Shown: positions 1-6,685, counted from the first letter of the stretch. The stretch: DNA of 13,591 nt from Sphingobacteriaceae bacterium (GCA_021740025.1 JAIPAN010000010.1:1-13591); one strand, 5' to 3'. Notes: generated by a model from the letters alone, not told the origin. Numbers and translations are program-made.

Positions 1-691
1 AATCGGCATGACTTTTTAAGCGAATTTTTTCTTCCGTAATATCTAATTTATCGATATAATAAATAAGTTCTTGTTCAAATCTATTTTGATTGATGTGTTC
101 GTTTAAAAGATGTTCGTTTAAAATAGTTGATAATCGTTCGCGAATAGCCGGTATGCGTTTTTTCTCCGCTATTTCTACCTCGGCTAGGCCACTTAAAATA
201 TGCTGAATGCGTAGCTCTAAATCTTTTTTAAGCACGGCACCTTCATCGGTTCTAAACTGTTGAAAAGATTTAGAGGCTTGCTGAAAGGTGTCTAAAATAA
301 GGGCCCACTCTTCATCGGTACCCGTTTCATCGGTATAGCTAATTACCTCGGGCAGGTGCAAAGCCAAAGAGAATAGGGTATTGCTGGTATCGCCCAAATT
401 GGCCGCAGCGGCTTTCAATTGCGAATAGTACGCTGCCAATTTAGCCTGATCTATTTGTGCGGTTTTGGTATCGGTTTGATTATTTTCAACGGTTAGGGCT
501 ACATAGGCCTTTCCTCGTTCAATGCTTTTACTGCATTCGTTTCGCAAGAGCAATTCCTTATCGGAATAGGCTTTGGGCATTTTTAAAGAGAGCTCTAAAA
601 ATTTACTGTTTAGCGATTTAATTTCTACGGTAATTTTACTATTTCCCGTATTACGAGTGGCTAAACCGAAACCGGTCATTGATTTAATCAT
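1..691 (-). CDS. yicC: YicC/YloC-family endoribonuclease, 3' end cut by window edge
   Basis: Read on the minus strand, an ATG at 689-691 opens a frame without stops to the window edge, giving 230 codons of a protein usually near 290 residues. The N-terminus MIKSMTGFG is the hallmark start of the YicC/YloC family. An N-terminal YicC domain covers roughly residues 1-155, and the C-terminal DUF1732 domain is entered, with the conserved stretch EEKIRLKSH visible just before the edge. Family members are known as stress-linked endoribonucleases acting on RNA in the cytoplasm. The missing part is only about 60 residues and the loss is due to the window, not a mutation. The gene lies 46 bp downstream of plsC on the same strand but has its own candidate promoter. 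In many bacteria the next gene is gmk (guanylate kinase), which would lie just outside. Family assignment is firm; the exact cellular role is less certain. Confidence 0.93.
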   Translation of the reverse strand, partial: MIKSMTGFGLATRNTGNSKITVEIKSLNSKFLELSLKMPKAYSDKELLLRNECSKSIERGKAYVALTVENNQTDTKTAQIDQAKLAAYYSQLKAAAANLGDTSNTLFSLALHLPEVISYTDETGTDEEWALILDTFQQASKSFQQFRTDEGAVLKKDLELRIQHILSGLAEVEIAEKKRIPAIRERLSTILNEHLLNEHINQNRFEQELIYYIDKLDITEEKIRLKSHAD

Positions 692-695
692 CGAG

Positions 696-727
696 CAAAG
701 ATACTATAAATTTGATTCTAGCCTAAG
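696..727 (-). promoter_or_regulatory. Candidate promoter of yicC, Bacteroidota type
   Basis: On the minus strand TATCTTTG (696-703) matches the Bacteroidota -7 consensus TAnnTTTG exactly. About 20 bp upstream there is only a weak -33 element (CTTAGG instead of TTTG). The last G of the element lies five bases before the ATG at 691, so transcription would begin on or beside the start codon. That would make the mRNA leaderless or nearly so. The -7 match is seen directly; the start point is inferred. Confidence 0.45.
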
Positions 728-737
728 AGAGGAATGC

Positions 738-1484
738 TTACTGATTTGCCAAAATGGCTTCGGCCATTTGTGCTTTTACGGTAGCCTTTAGCGTTTCTAC
801 GTCTAAAAGAGTTAAGCCTTTCACCTGTATTGGCGTAAGAAATACACAGGTAATGGTACCCGGTTTTACCAATAAGGGGGCTTTACGAGGCATTAATTCT
901 CGAGCATTAATTAATACCATAGGCACAATGGGTGTTTGGGTTTCAATGGCAATGCGAAAAGCGCCATCGTAAAAATTTCCCAACAGCTCATCGGTGGTAT
1001 TCATGGTACCTTCCGGAAAAATAAAAATAGACTGTCCTGCAGCAATTTCTACTTTTAGCGCTTGAACACTAGCCGCTCGGCTTTCGGGGCTTTTACGATT
1101 AAGCATAACCACTACATTTTTGTACAATAAACCAAAAATGGGCACTTTAGCCATTTCTACCTTACCCAAAGGCTTAAAGGCTTGAGGGGCTGCCAATACC
1201 ACCGAAATGGCATCGAGGTAGGAACCGTGGTTACACACATAAATGTAGGATTGTGAGGTATCTACGACCTCTTTATTTTTAATTTTAATGCGATACAAAC
1301 ATAAAATGGCTGTTCCCATTGCCCAAATACGCAAGCAGGTGAAAGATAAGGCTTGTGCTTTTTTGCCTTTAAATAACAATTGAATAAGAATGATGAAAGG
1401 AAACATCAATAGCATAAAGGCGATGAAAACCACCAAACCCCATACTAAATACAGGCTAGCAACTATATTTCGGATGAATTTCAT
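738..1484 (-). CDS. plsC: 1-acyl-sn-glycerol-3-phosphate acyltransferase (PlsC/LPLAT family)
   Basis: The 248-residue product matches the length and layout of bacterial PlsC, which moves an acyl chain onto the sn-2 position of lysophosphatidate to give phosphatidate at the inner membrane. A hydrophobic N-terminal anchor spans about residues 8-37. The catalytic HX4D motif is NHGSYLD (H86, D91). The second block LGKVEMAKVPIFG (106-118) is followed by LNR (128-130), the phosphate-binding FPEGT lies at 156-160, and PIVPMV at 185-190 is the fourth block. The start lies only 2 bp past the rnc stop codon, so the two are surely co-transcribed and probably translationally coupled. Its presence behind acpP and fabF links acyl-chain synthesis to phospholipid assembly. 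Another acyl acceptor, as in ornithine-lipid synthesis, cannot be excluded from motifs alone. Confidence 0.93.
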   Translation of the reverse strand: MKFIRNIVASLYLVWGLVVFIAFMLLMFPFIILIQLLFKGKKAQALSFTCLRIWAMGTAILCLYRIKIKNKEVVDTSQSYIYVCNHGSYLDAISVVLAAPQAFKPLGKVEMAKVPIFGLLYKNVVVMLNRKSPESRAASVQALKVEIAAGQSIFIFPEGTMNTTDELLGNFYDGAFRIAIETQTPIVPMVLINARELMPRKAPLLVKPGTITCVFLTPIQVKGLTLLDVETLKATVKAQMAEAILANQ

Positions 1485-1486
1485 AC

Positions 1487-2215
1487 TTAAATACTTAAAG
1501 TTTCGCAGGCCTTTTCGGCAGCCATTTTTTCGGCATTTTTCTTGTTAAAATCACGGCCCAAACCTACTGCTTCACCGTCAACAAGGGCCTGAATAGAAAA
1601 TAGTTTTTCAGAATCACCGGCCTCATTTACAAGCGGTTCAAAGGCAAAATCTTTACCCTCACGTTGGCACCATTCTATGAGTTTGCTTTTAAAATTTGTT
1701 TCGGTTAATTCCAATTGGTGCACATCTACGTGGTCTTGTATAATGCGGTTAAGAATAAGGTTTTTAGTAAAATTATAGCCTTTATCTAGGTAAACGGCAC
1801 CAATAAAGGCCTCAAAGGCATCGCCCAAGAGCGAACTTTGTTTATTGCCGTAGTTTACCATTTTGGCATCGTATTCTACCAACTCGTTAAAGCCAAGTTT
1901 ACGGGCTAGTTGGTTTAAGTTTACCCTACTTACAATTTTAGAACGCATTTCGGTTAAAAAGCCCTCGTTTTTATACGGATATCGCTTAAAAAGCATTTCG
2001 GCTACCACAGCTCCCAAAATGGCATCGCCCAAAAATTCTAACCGTTCATTACTGCTTTTGGTACCGTTTTTTAGAGAAATAGCCACCGAACGATGGCGAA
2101 AAGCCATGCGGTATAAATTTAAATTGCTTGGCACAAAGCCCAACATATTTTTTAGGCTCTTTGCAAACTTACGATGCGGAGATAAATAGAGATTGTATGC
2201 TTGAAAAATGGGCAT
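1487..2215 (-). CDS. rnc: Ribonuclease III
   Basis: This 242-residue protein has the two domains of RNase III, which cleaves double-stranded RNA during rRNA maturation and mRNA turnover. The signature NERLEFLGD lies at 56-64, and GDAFEAFIGAVYLD at 131-144 completes the metal-binding site. By alignment with the E. coli enzyme the acidic residues are E60, D64, D132 and E135, all present. A double-stranded RNA-binding domain follows from about residue 174 to the end, with the typical lysine-rich helix near KKNAEKMAAEKA (225-236). The N-terminal extension of some 20-30 residues before the nuclease fold is, as I recall, usual in Bacteroidota. The gene follows fabF after 64 bp and precedes plsC by 2 bp. 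A small hairpin in the fabF-rnc gap could be a site for processing or autoregulation, which is inference. Confidence 0.97.
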   Translation of the reverse strand: MPIFQAYNLYLSPHRKFAKSLKNMLGFVPSNLNLYRMAFRHRSVAISLKNGTKSSNERLEFLGDAILGAVVAEMLFKRYPYKNEGFLTEMRSKIVSRVNLNQLARKLGFNELVEYDAKMVNYGNKQSSLLGDAFEAFIGAVYLDKGYNFTKNLILNRIIQDHVDVHQLELTETNFKSKLIEWCQREGKDFAFEPLVNEAGDSEKLFSIQALVDGEAVGLGRDFNKKNAEKMAAEKACETLSI

Positions 2216-2236
2216 CTAAAAACGTTAGTGAATCGA

Positions 2237-2256
2237 GTTGTACGATTAATTACAAC
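2237..2256 (-). promoter_or_regulatory. Small hairpin in the fabF-rnc gap
   Basis: GTTGTA (2237-2242) and TACAAC (2251-2256) form a perfect 6-bp stem with an 8-base loop, in the 64-bp gap before rnc. No T-run follows on the minus strand, so it is not a terminator. It could be an RNA processing or stabilising element in the leader of rnc. A stem this short can also occur by chance. Confidence 0.3.
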
Positions 2257-2279
2257 GAATGTAAGAGAAAGTAAGGGAA

Positions 2280-3533
2280 TTAGGCTTGATATTTTTTAAA
2301 TATCACCGAAGCATTGTGTCCACCAAAGCCAAAAGTATTGCTTTGTGCGGCACGTACTTCACGTTTTTGCGCCGTGTTAAAGGTAAGGTTCAATTTCGGA
2401 TCAATTTCTGGATCGTCCGTAAAGTGATTGATAGTTGGCGGAATGATATCGTTTTGCACGGCCAATACAGAAGCAATGGCTTCTACCGCACCGGCTGCAC
2501 CCAATAAATGGCCAGTCATAGATTTGGTAGAGCTGATATTTAAACGGTAGGCATCTTCGCCAAATAAACTTTGGATGGCCTTGGTTTCGCTAATATCTCC
2601 CAATGGAGTTGAGGTTCCGTGTACATTGATATAATCAATATCCGAAGTGCTCATACCTGCATCTCTCAAGGCATTGGTCATTACTAATTTGGCACCTAAG
2701 CCATCTGGGTGAGGGGCTGTAATGTGATTTGCATCGGCACTCATGCCTCCGCCAACCAATTCGGCATAAATTTTAGCACCACGTGCCAAAGCATGATCTA
2801 GCTCTTCTAAAATTAAGGTGCCAGAACCTTCGCCGGCAACAAAGCCGTCGCGGTCTTTATCAAACGGGCGTGAAGCCGTTTTAGGATCGTCATTTCTGGT
2901 AGAAAGGGCATGCATGGCGTTAAAACCTCCAATACCTGCTTCGTAAATAATGGCTTCAGAACCACCCGAAATAATGACATCGGCCATGCCTAAACGCACA
3001 TAATTAAATGCATCAATTAAAGCATTGGTAGAAGAAGCACAAGCAGAAACGGTAGAGAAATTGGGTCCACGTAAACCATACTTAATAGAAATATGGCCCG
3101 GGGCAATATCCAAAATCATTTTTGGAATAAAGAAAGGGTTGAAACGAGGGGTACCATCGCCACCGGCAAAATTGGTAACCTCATCTGAAAAGGTTTTTAA
3201 ACCGCCAATACCCGATCCCCAAATTACACCAATGCGGTTCGTATCTAAATTTTCGAAATCTAAAGCCGCATCTTTTACAGCCTCATCTGTAGAGGCTAGG
3301 GCAAAATGTACAAAGGGATCTAACTTGCGGGCGTCTTTACGATCCATAAATTGTTCTGGATCGAAGTTTTTAACCTCACAAGCAAATTTGGTTTTAAAAA
3401 GAGTGGTGTCAAAATGGGTTATTGGATTGGCACCACTTACTCCATTCAGCAAGTTATTCCAAAACTCAGGAACCGTATTACCGATTGGAGTAAGTGCACC
3501 TAAACCCGTTACAACAACTCTTTTAAGCGCCAT
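2280..3533 (-). CDS. fabF: 3-oxoacyl-[acyl-carrier-protein] synthase II (KAS II)
   Basis: At 417 residues this is a full-length FabF, the condensing enzyme that extends acyl-ACP by two carbons from malonyl-ACP in type II fatty-acid synthesis. The Cys-His-His triad is complete: C165 in VSACASS, H305 in NVHGTSTPLGD and H342 in SMTGHLLGAAGA. The supporting lysine K337 and the C-terminal gating loop FGFGGHN (401-407) are also present. The N-terminus MALKRVVVTGLGALTPIG is the standard thiolase-fold opening, which supports the chosen ATG. It lies 9 bp after acpP, whose product is its substrate carrier, and the pair is almost certainly one transcript. FabF rather than FabB is favoured by overall pattern and by the acpP neighbour. 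Nothing unusual is seen in its active site. Confidence 0.97.
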   Translation of the reverse strand: MALKRVVVTGLGALTPIGNTVPEFWNNLLNGVSGANPITHFDTTLFKTKFACEVKNFDPEQFMDRKDARKLDPFVHFALASTDEAVKDAALDFENLDTNRIGVIWGSGIGGLKTFSDEVTNFAGGDGTPRFNPFFIPKMILDIAPGHISIKYGLRGPNFSTVSACASSTNALIDAFNYVRLGMADVIISGGSEAIIYEAGIGGFNAMHALSTRNDDPKTASRPFDKDRDGFVAGEGSGTLILEELDHALARGAKIYAELVGGGMSADANHITAPHPDGLGAKLVMTNALRDAGMSTSDIDYINVHGTSTPLGDISETKAIQSLFGEDAYRLNISSTKSMTGHLLGAAGAVEAIASVLAVQNDIIPPTINHFTDDPEIDPKLNLTFNTAQKREVRAAQSNTFGFGGHNASVIFKKYQA

Positions 3534-3542
3534 TGGAGCGTA

Positions 3543-3779
3543 TTATTTTACGTTTGTTTCTAAGTAGGCAATAGCTTGACCAACCGTACCGATGGTTTCA
3601 GCTTGCTCATCAGGAATAGCAACATTGAATTCTTTTTCGAATTCCATGATAAGCTCTACGGTGTCTAATGAGTCGGCGCCTAAATCGTTGGTAAAAGAAG
3701 CTTCTGGAGTAACTTCTGCTTCATCAACTCCTAATTTTTCTACGATAATTGCTTTGACTCTTGATGCGATATCAGACAT
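3543..3779 (-). CDS. acpP: Acyl carrier protein
   Basis: The 78-residue acidic protein is a canonical ACP, carrying growing acyl chains as thioesters in the cytoplasm. The phosphopantetheine attachment site is S37 in [10 protein letters not shown], and the four-helix layout is intact, including the recognition-helix segment [12 protein letters not shown] (41-52). Length and the opening [17 protein letters not shown] are typical. It is the first gene of the leftward cluster acpP-fabF-rnc-plsC, with a promoter candidate about 35-65 bp upstream. No strong Shine-Dalgarno sequence precedes the ATG, as is usual in Bacteroidota. Because it sits with fabF it is most likely the housekeeping fatty-acid ACP, not a secondary-metabolism carrier. 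Confidence 0.97.
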   Translation of the reverse strand: MSDIASRVKAIIVEKLGVDEAEVTPEASFTNDLGADSLDTVELIMEFEKEFNVAIPDEQAETIGTVGQAIAYLETNVK

Positions 3780-3812
3780 AGTTTTATGATTTAAGGGTTA
3801 AATAATTCTGTG

Positions 3813-3843
3813 CAAAGAAAAATAAATAATATCAAATATCAAA
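3813..3843 (-). promoter_or_regulatory. Candidate promoter of the acpP-fabF-rnc-plsC cluster
   Basis: On the minus strand TTTG (3840-3843) is followed after 19 bp by TTTCTTTG (3813-3820). This fits the Bacteroidota pattern TTTG...TAnnTTTG with one mismatch in the -7 element. The predicted start near 3807 would leave a leader of roughly 28 nt before acpP. It lies in the 147-bp gap shared with the divergent IPExxxVDY gene. Confidence 0.5.
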
Positions 3844-3892
3844 CCTTTTTGTTTTTGTCTTATACACATCGCCAATTAAACGCAAATGATGT

Positions 3893-3900
3893 TACTTTTG
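3893..3900 (+). promoter_or_regulatory. Candidate -7 element for the IPExxxVDY gene
   Basis: TACTTTTG matches TAnnTTTG exactly and lies 26 bp before the TTG start codon. I see no TTG-type -33 element at the expected 17-23 bp upstream, so the site is either weak or activator-dependent. Its position opposite the acpP promoter makes the 3780-3926 gap a divergent control region. Confidence 0.4.
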
Positions 3901-3926
3901 TATAAGATTAAAGCGAAATAAAAACC

Positions 3927-4346
3927 TTGAATAAAATTACGCTAAAACTAGAACTCGATTTCGATTTCATTGTACTGGCTATTACCACCTCTTTAAAAGA
4001 TTATAGGCTGTGTTTTCACCTCAACAAATTTGCAAGGGCCAATTTTATACGAGTTGATGAATTGGCCCTACCCCTAAGCGGTAGCCCTGGTGTAGCACTA
4101 TTTAATAGATATACGTACCTACCAGAAAACAGCGAAACCGAATTTTACCTCTTAAGTAATAAAGGATCGGAGGGTTTATTAATACCCGAAATGAACCGAG
4201 TAGACTATTTTTTAGTGATTAAAAATTTTATTGACGATGAGGATTTAGAATCGTGGATAAGCCATTTAAAACAAATTCCGGAGGTGTTGGCCGCTGTAGA
4301 AGTTGATGTTAAAAAGTTGAAATCCAAAGAAAATCTGCTATTTTAG
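3927..4346 (+). CDS. IPExxxVDY family protein, unknown function, TTG start
   Basis: The 139-residue product contains IPEMNRVDY (about residues 85-93), the motif that names the IPExxxVDY family, which I know from Bacteroidota. The flanking YRLCFHLNK (27-35) and DYFLVIKNF (92-100) also fit the family. There is no signal peptide or membrane segment, so it is probably cytosolic. No reaction has been assigned to the family that I know of. The start is taken as TTG at 3927: an in-frame TAA at 3909-3911 rules out a longer ATG form, and the next in-frame methionine is inside the family motif itself. The gene sits between divergent acpP and downstream pyk. That placement suggests, without proof, a link to lipid or central carbon metabolism. 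Confidence 0.85.
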   Translation: MNKITLKLELDFDFIVLAITTSLKDYRLCFHLNKFARANFIRVDELALPLSGSPGVALFNRYTYLPENSETEFYLLSNKGSEGLLIPEMNRVDYFLVIKNFIDDEDLESWISHLKQIPEVLAAVEVDVKKLKSKENLLF

Positions 4347-4362
4347 CGCTGTATATATTACA

Positions 4363-4379
4363 AGTGTACCTCATACACT
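4363..4379 (+). promoter_or_regulatory. Small hairpin upstream of pyk
   Basis: AGTGTA (4363-4368) and TACACT (4374-4379) form a perfect 6-bp inverted repeat around a 5-base loop, in the 65-bp gap before pyk. Only four T residues follow, so it is at best a weak attenuator. It could equally be a small operator or chance. Confidence 0.25.
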
Positions 4380-4411
4380 CATTTTAAAAACACCATTCAA
4401 ACACACCCCAA

Positions 4412-5842
4412 ATGAAACAAGTTCAAAGTAGAACTAAAATTGTGGCCACCATGGGCCCTGCATCTTCTCAAAAAGAAACGCTTTTAAGTATGATAGAAGC
4501 CGGATTGAACGTTTGTAGGTTAAATTTTTCGCATGGTAGCCAAGATGTACATCAAAAAACCATTGATACCATTCGAGAAATTAACGCAGAATACAAAACC
4601 AATGTGGGTATTTTGGCCGATTTACAAGGACCAAAAATTCGTATCGGCATGGTGCAAGAAGGGGGTATACAACTCGTAAATGGTGCACAAATAACCATTA
4701 CTACCACCGAGCAAATTGGCGATAACGAAAAAATATACATTACCTACGATACTTTTCCGAACGATGTACGCCAAGGAGAAATAATTTTATTAGATGATGG
4801 CAAGCTACAATTGAGGGTGCTTTCAACTAACAATAAAAATGAGGTACGTTGCGAAGTAGTACACGGTGGTATTTTAACATCAAGAAAAGGAGTAAACTTA
4901 CCCAACACCAAGGTATCATTACCTAGTTTAACCGAAGAAGATTTAAGTAATTTACAGTTTGCCCTTAAAAATGATATTGAGTGGATTGGGCTTTCATTTG
5001 TACGTGATGCCAGCGATATTGTAGAATTAAAGCACATTATTGCACAAAGCGGAAAACCTGCCCGTGTAATTGCCAAAATAGAAAAACCAGAAGCTATTGA
5101 AAATATAGACGAAATTATTTCGGTAACCGATGGGGTAATGGTAGCACGTGGCGATTTGGGCGTAGAAATGCCCATGGAACAAGTGCCGGTATTGCAAAAA
5201 ATGATTGCTAAAAAATGTCGTGCAGCAGGTAAACCCGTAATTGTGGCTACCCAAATGCTAGAAAGCATGATTACCACACCACGCCCAACCCGTGCCGAAG
5301 TAAACGATGTGGCCAACTCGGTATTAGATGGCGCCGATGCTGTGATGCTTAGTGGTGAAACTTCGGTAGGTGAATTTCCGCTAATCGTAATTGAAACGAT
5401 GCAGAAAATTATTACCAATGTAGAGGAAAATGCCTACCCCTTTAATACACATAAAAAACTAGATGCAAATTCAACGCAATATCTTTCAGATGCCGTTTGT
5501 GGATCGGCAGTATACCTTGCCGAAAAAACAAATGCAATTGGTATTGTATCTATGACCTATTCAGGCTATACTGCCTTCGAGATTTCGAGTCACCGACCTA
5601 AAGCCAGCACCTTTATTTTTACTAGTAACCGCAACCTACTAAACGCCTTAAGTTTAGTTTGGGGGGTACAAGCATTTTATTATGACAAATTTGAAAGTAC
5701 CGATAATACCATTAGCGAAGTGAACAACATACTTAAAGCACAAAAATTAGTAAAAGCCGGCGACGTGGTGATTAATACCGCAGCCATGCCCATTGAAAAT
5801 AAAGGCAAAACCAATATGGTAAAAGTGACTATTATTGATTAA
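4412..5842 (+). CDS. pyk: Pyruvate kinase
   Basis: This 476-residue enzyme has the full length of a bacterial pyruvate kinase, which transfers phosphate from phosphoenolpyruvate to ADP in the last step of glycolysis. The N-terminal barrel starts with RTKIVATMGPAS (7-18) and includes CRLNFSHG (35-42) and DLQGPKIR (70-77). The B domain covers about 79-175. The catalytic signature AKIEKPEAI holds K222 with the metal ligand E224, and ARGDLGVE (245-252) holds D248. The helix MLESMITTPRPTRAE (282-296) and the block SGETSVGEFP (314-323) are complete. The C-terminal allosteric domain ends normally with NKGKTNMVKV (463-472). It follows the IPExxxVDY gene after 65 bp and is followed after 19 bp by a small secreted protein gene, so the latter two are probably co-transcribed. 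Confidence 0.98.
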   Translation: MKQVQSRTKIVATMGPASSQKETLLSMIEAGLNVCRLNFSHGSQDVHQKTIDTIREINAEYKTNVGILADLQGPKIRIGMVQEGGIQLVNGAQITITTTEQIGDNEKIYITYDTFPNDVRQGEIILLDDGKLQLRVLSTNNKNEVRCEVVHGGILTSRKGVNLPNTKVSLPSLTEEDLSNLQFALKNDIEWIGLSFVRDASDIVELKHIIAQSGKPARVIAKIEKPEAIENIDEIISVTDGVMVARGDLGVEMPMEQVPVLQKMIAKKCRAAGKPVIVATQMLESMITTPRPTRAEVNDVANSVLDGADAVMLSGETSVGEFPLIVIETMQKIITNVEENAYPFNTHKKLDANSTQYLSDAVCGSAVYLAEKTNAIGIVSMTYSGYTAFEISSHRPKASTFIFTSNRNLLNALSLVWGVQAFYYDKFESTDNTISEVNNILKAQKLVKAGDVVINTAAMPIENKGKTNMVKVTIID

Positions 5843-5861
5843 CCAATAACTAAATACACCT

Positions 5862-6275
5862 ATGAAACACCTTAAACATTTTGCATTTATCTTAGTTTAT
5901 TTTTTGACATTTACATCCGCTTCAGCACAAGAAAGCGCTAAAGTATACTTTATTCGCTCAACCGGATTTCAAGGATCAGCGGTTGCTTTTACAGCTTTTA
6001 TAGACCAACAATTGGTTTGCAAACTCAACAATAAAAAGTACTCGGTGCACGATGTAAGACCCGGAGAGCATGTATTTACCGTTCAGTTTGCCGGTAAAAG
6101 TGCAAAAGAAAGAGCCGAACCCATTAAAATTAATGTAGAAGCAGGCAAAACCTATTATGTTCAAATGGTTTTTCAAACCGGTTACCTTAAAAACAACCTG
6201 TATTGCCAGGAGGTAACAGAAAGTTCGGCAAAAACCGTTTTAGTGAATTGTGCCGAAGACACAAAATGTTTGTAA
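5862..6275 (+). CDS. Small exported protein, DUF2846-like
   Basis: The 137-residue product opens with a signal peptide (about residues 1-22, cut near SASA-Q), so it is exported. It is not a lipoprotein, because no cysteine follows the hydrophobic stretch. The mature part has the spacing of DUF2846 proteins: AKVYFIR at 26-32, VRPGEHVFTV at 65-74 and EAGKTYYVQM at 93-102. These fit a small beta-sandwich related to the PEGA type. Four cysteines (C53, C115, C130, C136) could form periplasmic disulfides. The function of the family is not known. It starts 19 bp behind pyk and ends about 100 bp before a strong terminator, so it is probably the last gene of that transcript. The domain call is from pattern memory and is only moderately secure. 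Confidence 0.7.
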   Translation: MKHLKHFAFILVYFLTFTSASAQESAKVYFIRSTGFQGSAVAFTAFIDQQLVCKLNNKKYSVHDVRPGEHVFTVQFAGKSAKERAEPIKINVEAGKTYYVQMVFQTGYLKNNLYCQEVTESSAKTVLVNCAEDTKCL

Positions 6276-6375
6276 TCCGTTTTTAAAAAAATACGCTGGG
6301 TCAATTAACCAACCTAATCATTTTTCTGATTGGCAAACGGCATTTTAACACTACACGCCAACACAAACTTGTTAC

Positions 6376-6410
6376 AAAAACCCTCTAGCAAAAATCTAGA
6401 GGGTTTTTTT
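6376..6410 (+). terminator. Intrinsic terminator of the pyk transcript
   Basis: CCCTCTAG (6381-6388) pairs perfectly with CTAGAGGG (6396-6403) around a 7-base loop, followed by seven T residues. An A-run ahead of the stem extends pairing with the T-run. It ends the rightward IPExxxVDY-pyk-DUF2846 transcript and isolates it from nrdJ. Confidence 0.92.
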
Positions 6411-6489
6411 GTAAAAAATAAGGTGTAAGATCTACAAAAAGCCCTCGCCAAAAACAGTCCTTAAATTAGGATTAAAAATCTTTTTTTTC

Positions 6490-6584
6490 TGAGTTTTCCA
6501 CAGCTGTAATCAATTACTAAACAAGTACTTATAAAAATATTTTTAACGTAGTGGTTGATTGGGTTCTGCCGTGTGGAAAACTCA
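6490..6584. repeat. 13-bp perfect inverted repeat with DnaA-box-like arms
   Basis: TGAGTTTTCCACA (6490-6502) is repeated as its exact reverse complement TGTGGAAAACTCA (6572-6584), with 69 bp between. Each arm contains TTTTCCACA, which fits the relaxed DnaA box TTWTNCACA, so the two boxes face each other. The interval is AT-rich and has a 14-bp palindrome nearly at its centre. The right arm ends 1 bp before the -33 element of the nrdJ promoter. A degenerate third copy (GGTGGAAAG, 6599-6607) lies between the -33 and -7 elements. The repeat is seen directly. DnaA binding is inference, based on known DnaA control of nrdAB in E. coli; another regulator is possible. Confidence 0.75.
6532..6545. repeat. 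AT-only 14-bp palindrome
   Basis: TAAAAATATTTTTA is a perfect palindrome made only of A and T. Its centre (6538.5) is within 2 bp of the centre of the surrounding 13-bp inverted repeat (6537). It may be an easily melted or bent segment or a second operator. In AT-rich DNA such palindromes also arise by chance. Confidence 0.45.
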
Positions 6585-6585
6585 A

Positions 6586-6617
6586 ATTGAGTGCATAGGG
6601 TGGAAAGGATAAATTTG
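6586..6617 (+). promoter_or_regulatory. Promoter of nrdJ, Bacteroidota type
   Basis: ATTG (6586-6589) and TAAATTTG (6610-6617) are separated by 20 bp and match the -33 and TAnnTTTG -7 elements well. The predicted start near 6622 gives a leader of about 60 nt before the ATG at 6686. The rest of the gene-free stretch 6276-6685 holds the upstream terminator and the inverted repeat. No cobalamin riboswitch box or NrdR box was recognised in it. Confidence 0.65.
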
Positions 6618-6685
6618 AGCCAAAACTCTTAATAGTTTTTTTTAATCTAACAAAAATTTAATAACAACTTAACACACAGTGCAAA

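Noticed and set aside
573..791. Plus-strand 72-residue ORF
   Set aside because: It overlaps the well-supported yicC 5' end and the plsC 3' end in antisense and has no recognisable motif, so it is a shadow frame.
3025..3567. Plus-strand 180-residue ORF
   Set aside because: It lies wholly antisense to fabF and the fabF-acpP junction. The fabF frame has a full catalytic triad, so this frame is fortuitous.
4317..4346. Promoter for pyk inside the end of the IPExxxVDY gene (TTG, 19 bp, TATTTTAG)
   Set aside because: The -7 element lacks the conserved third T of TTTG, and read-through from the upstream gene explains pyk expression, so it is too weak to list.
4744..5418. Minus-strand 224-residue ORF inside pyk
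   Set aside because: It is long but antisense to a full-length pyruvate kinase and low in complexity (Ser/Ile/Thr-rich), as expected for a mirror frame of a conserved gene.
6311..6340. AATCA...TGATT inverted repeat after the DUF2846-like gene
   Set aside because: The stem is only 5 bp with a bulge and has no T-run. The strong terminator just downstream explains transcript ending.
6411..6685. Cobalamin riboswitch or NrdR boxes upstream of the B12-dependent reductase
   Set aside because: I looked for a B12-box-like segment and paired NrdR palindromes and saw neither. A covariance-model scan would be needed to exclude a divergent riboswitch.
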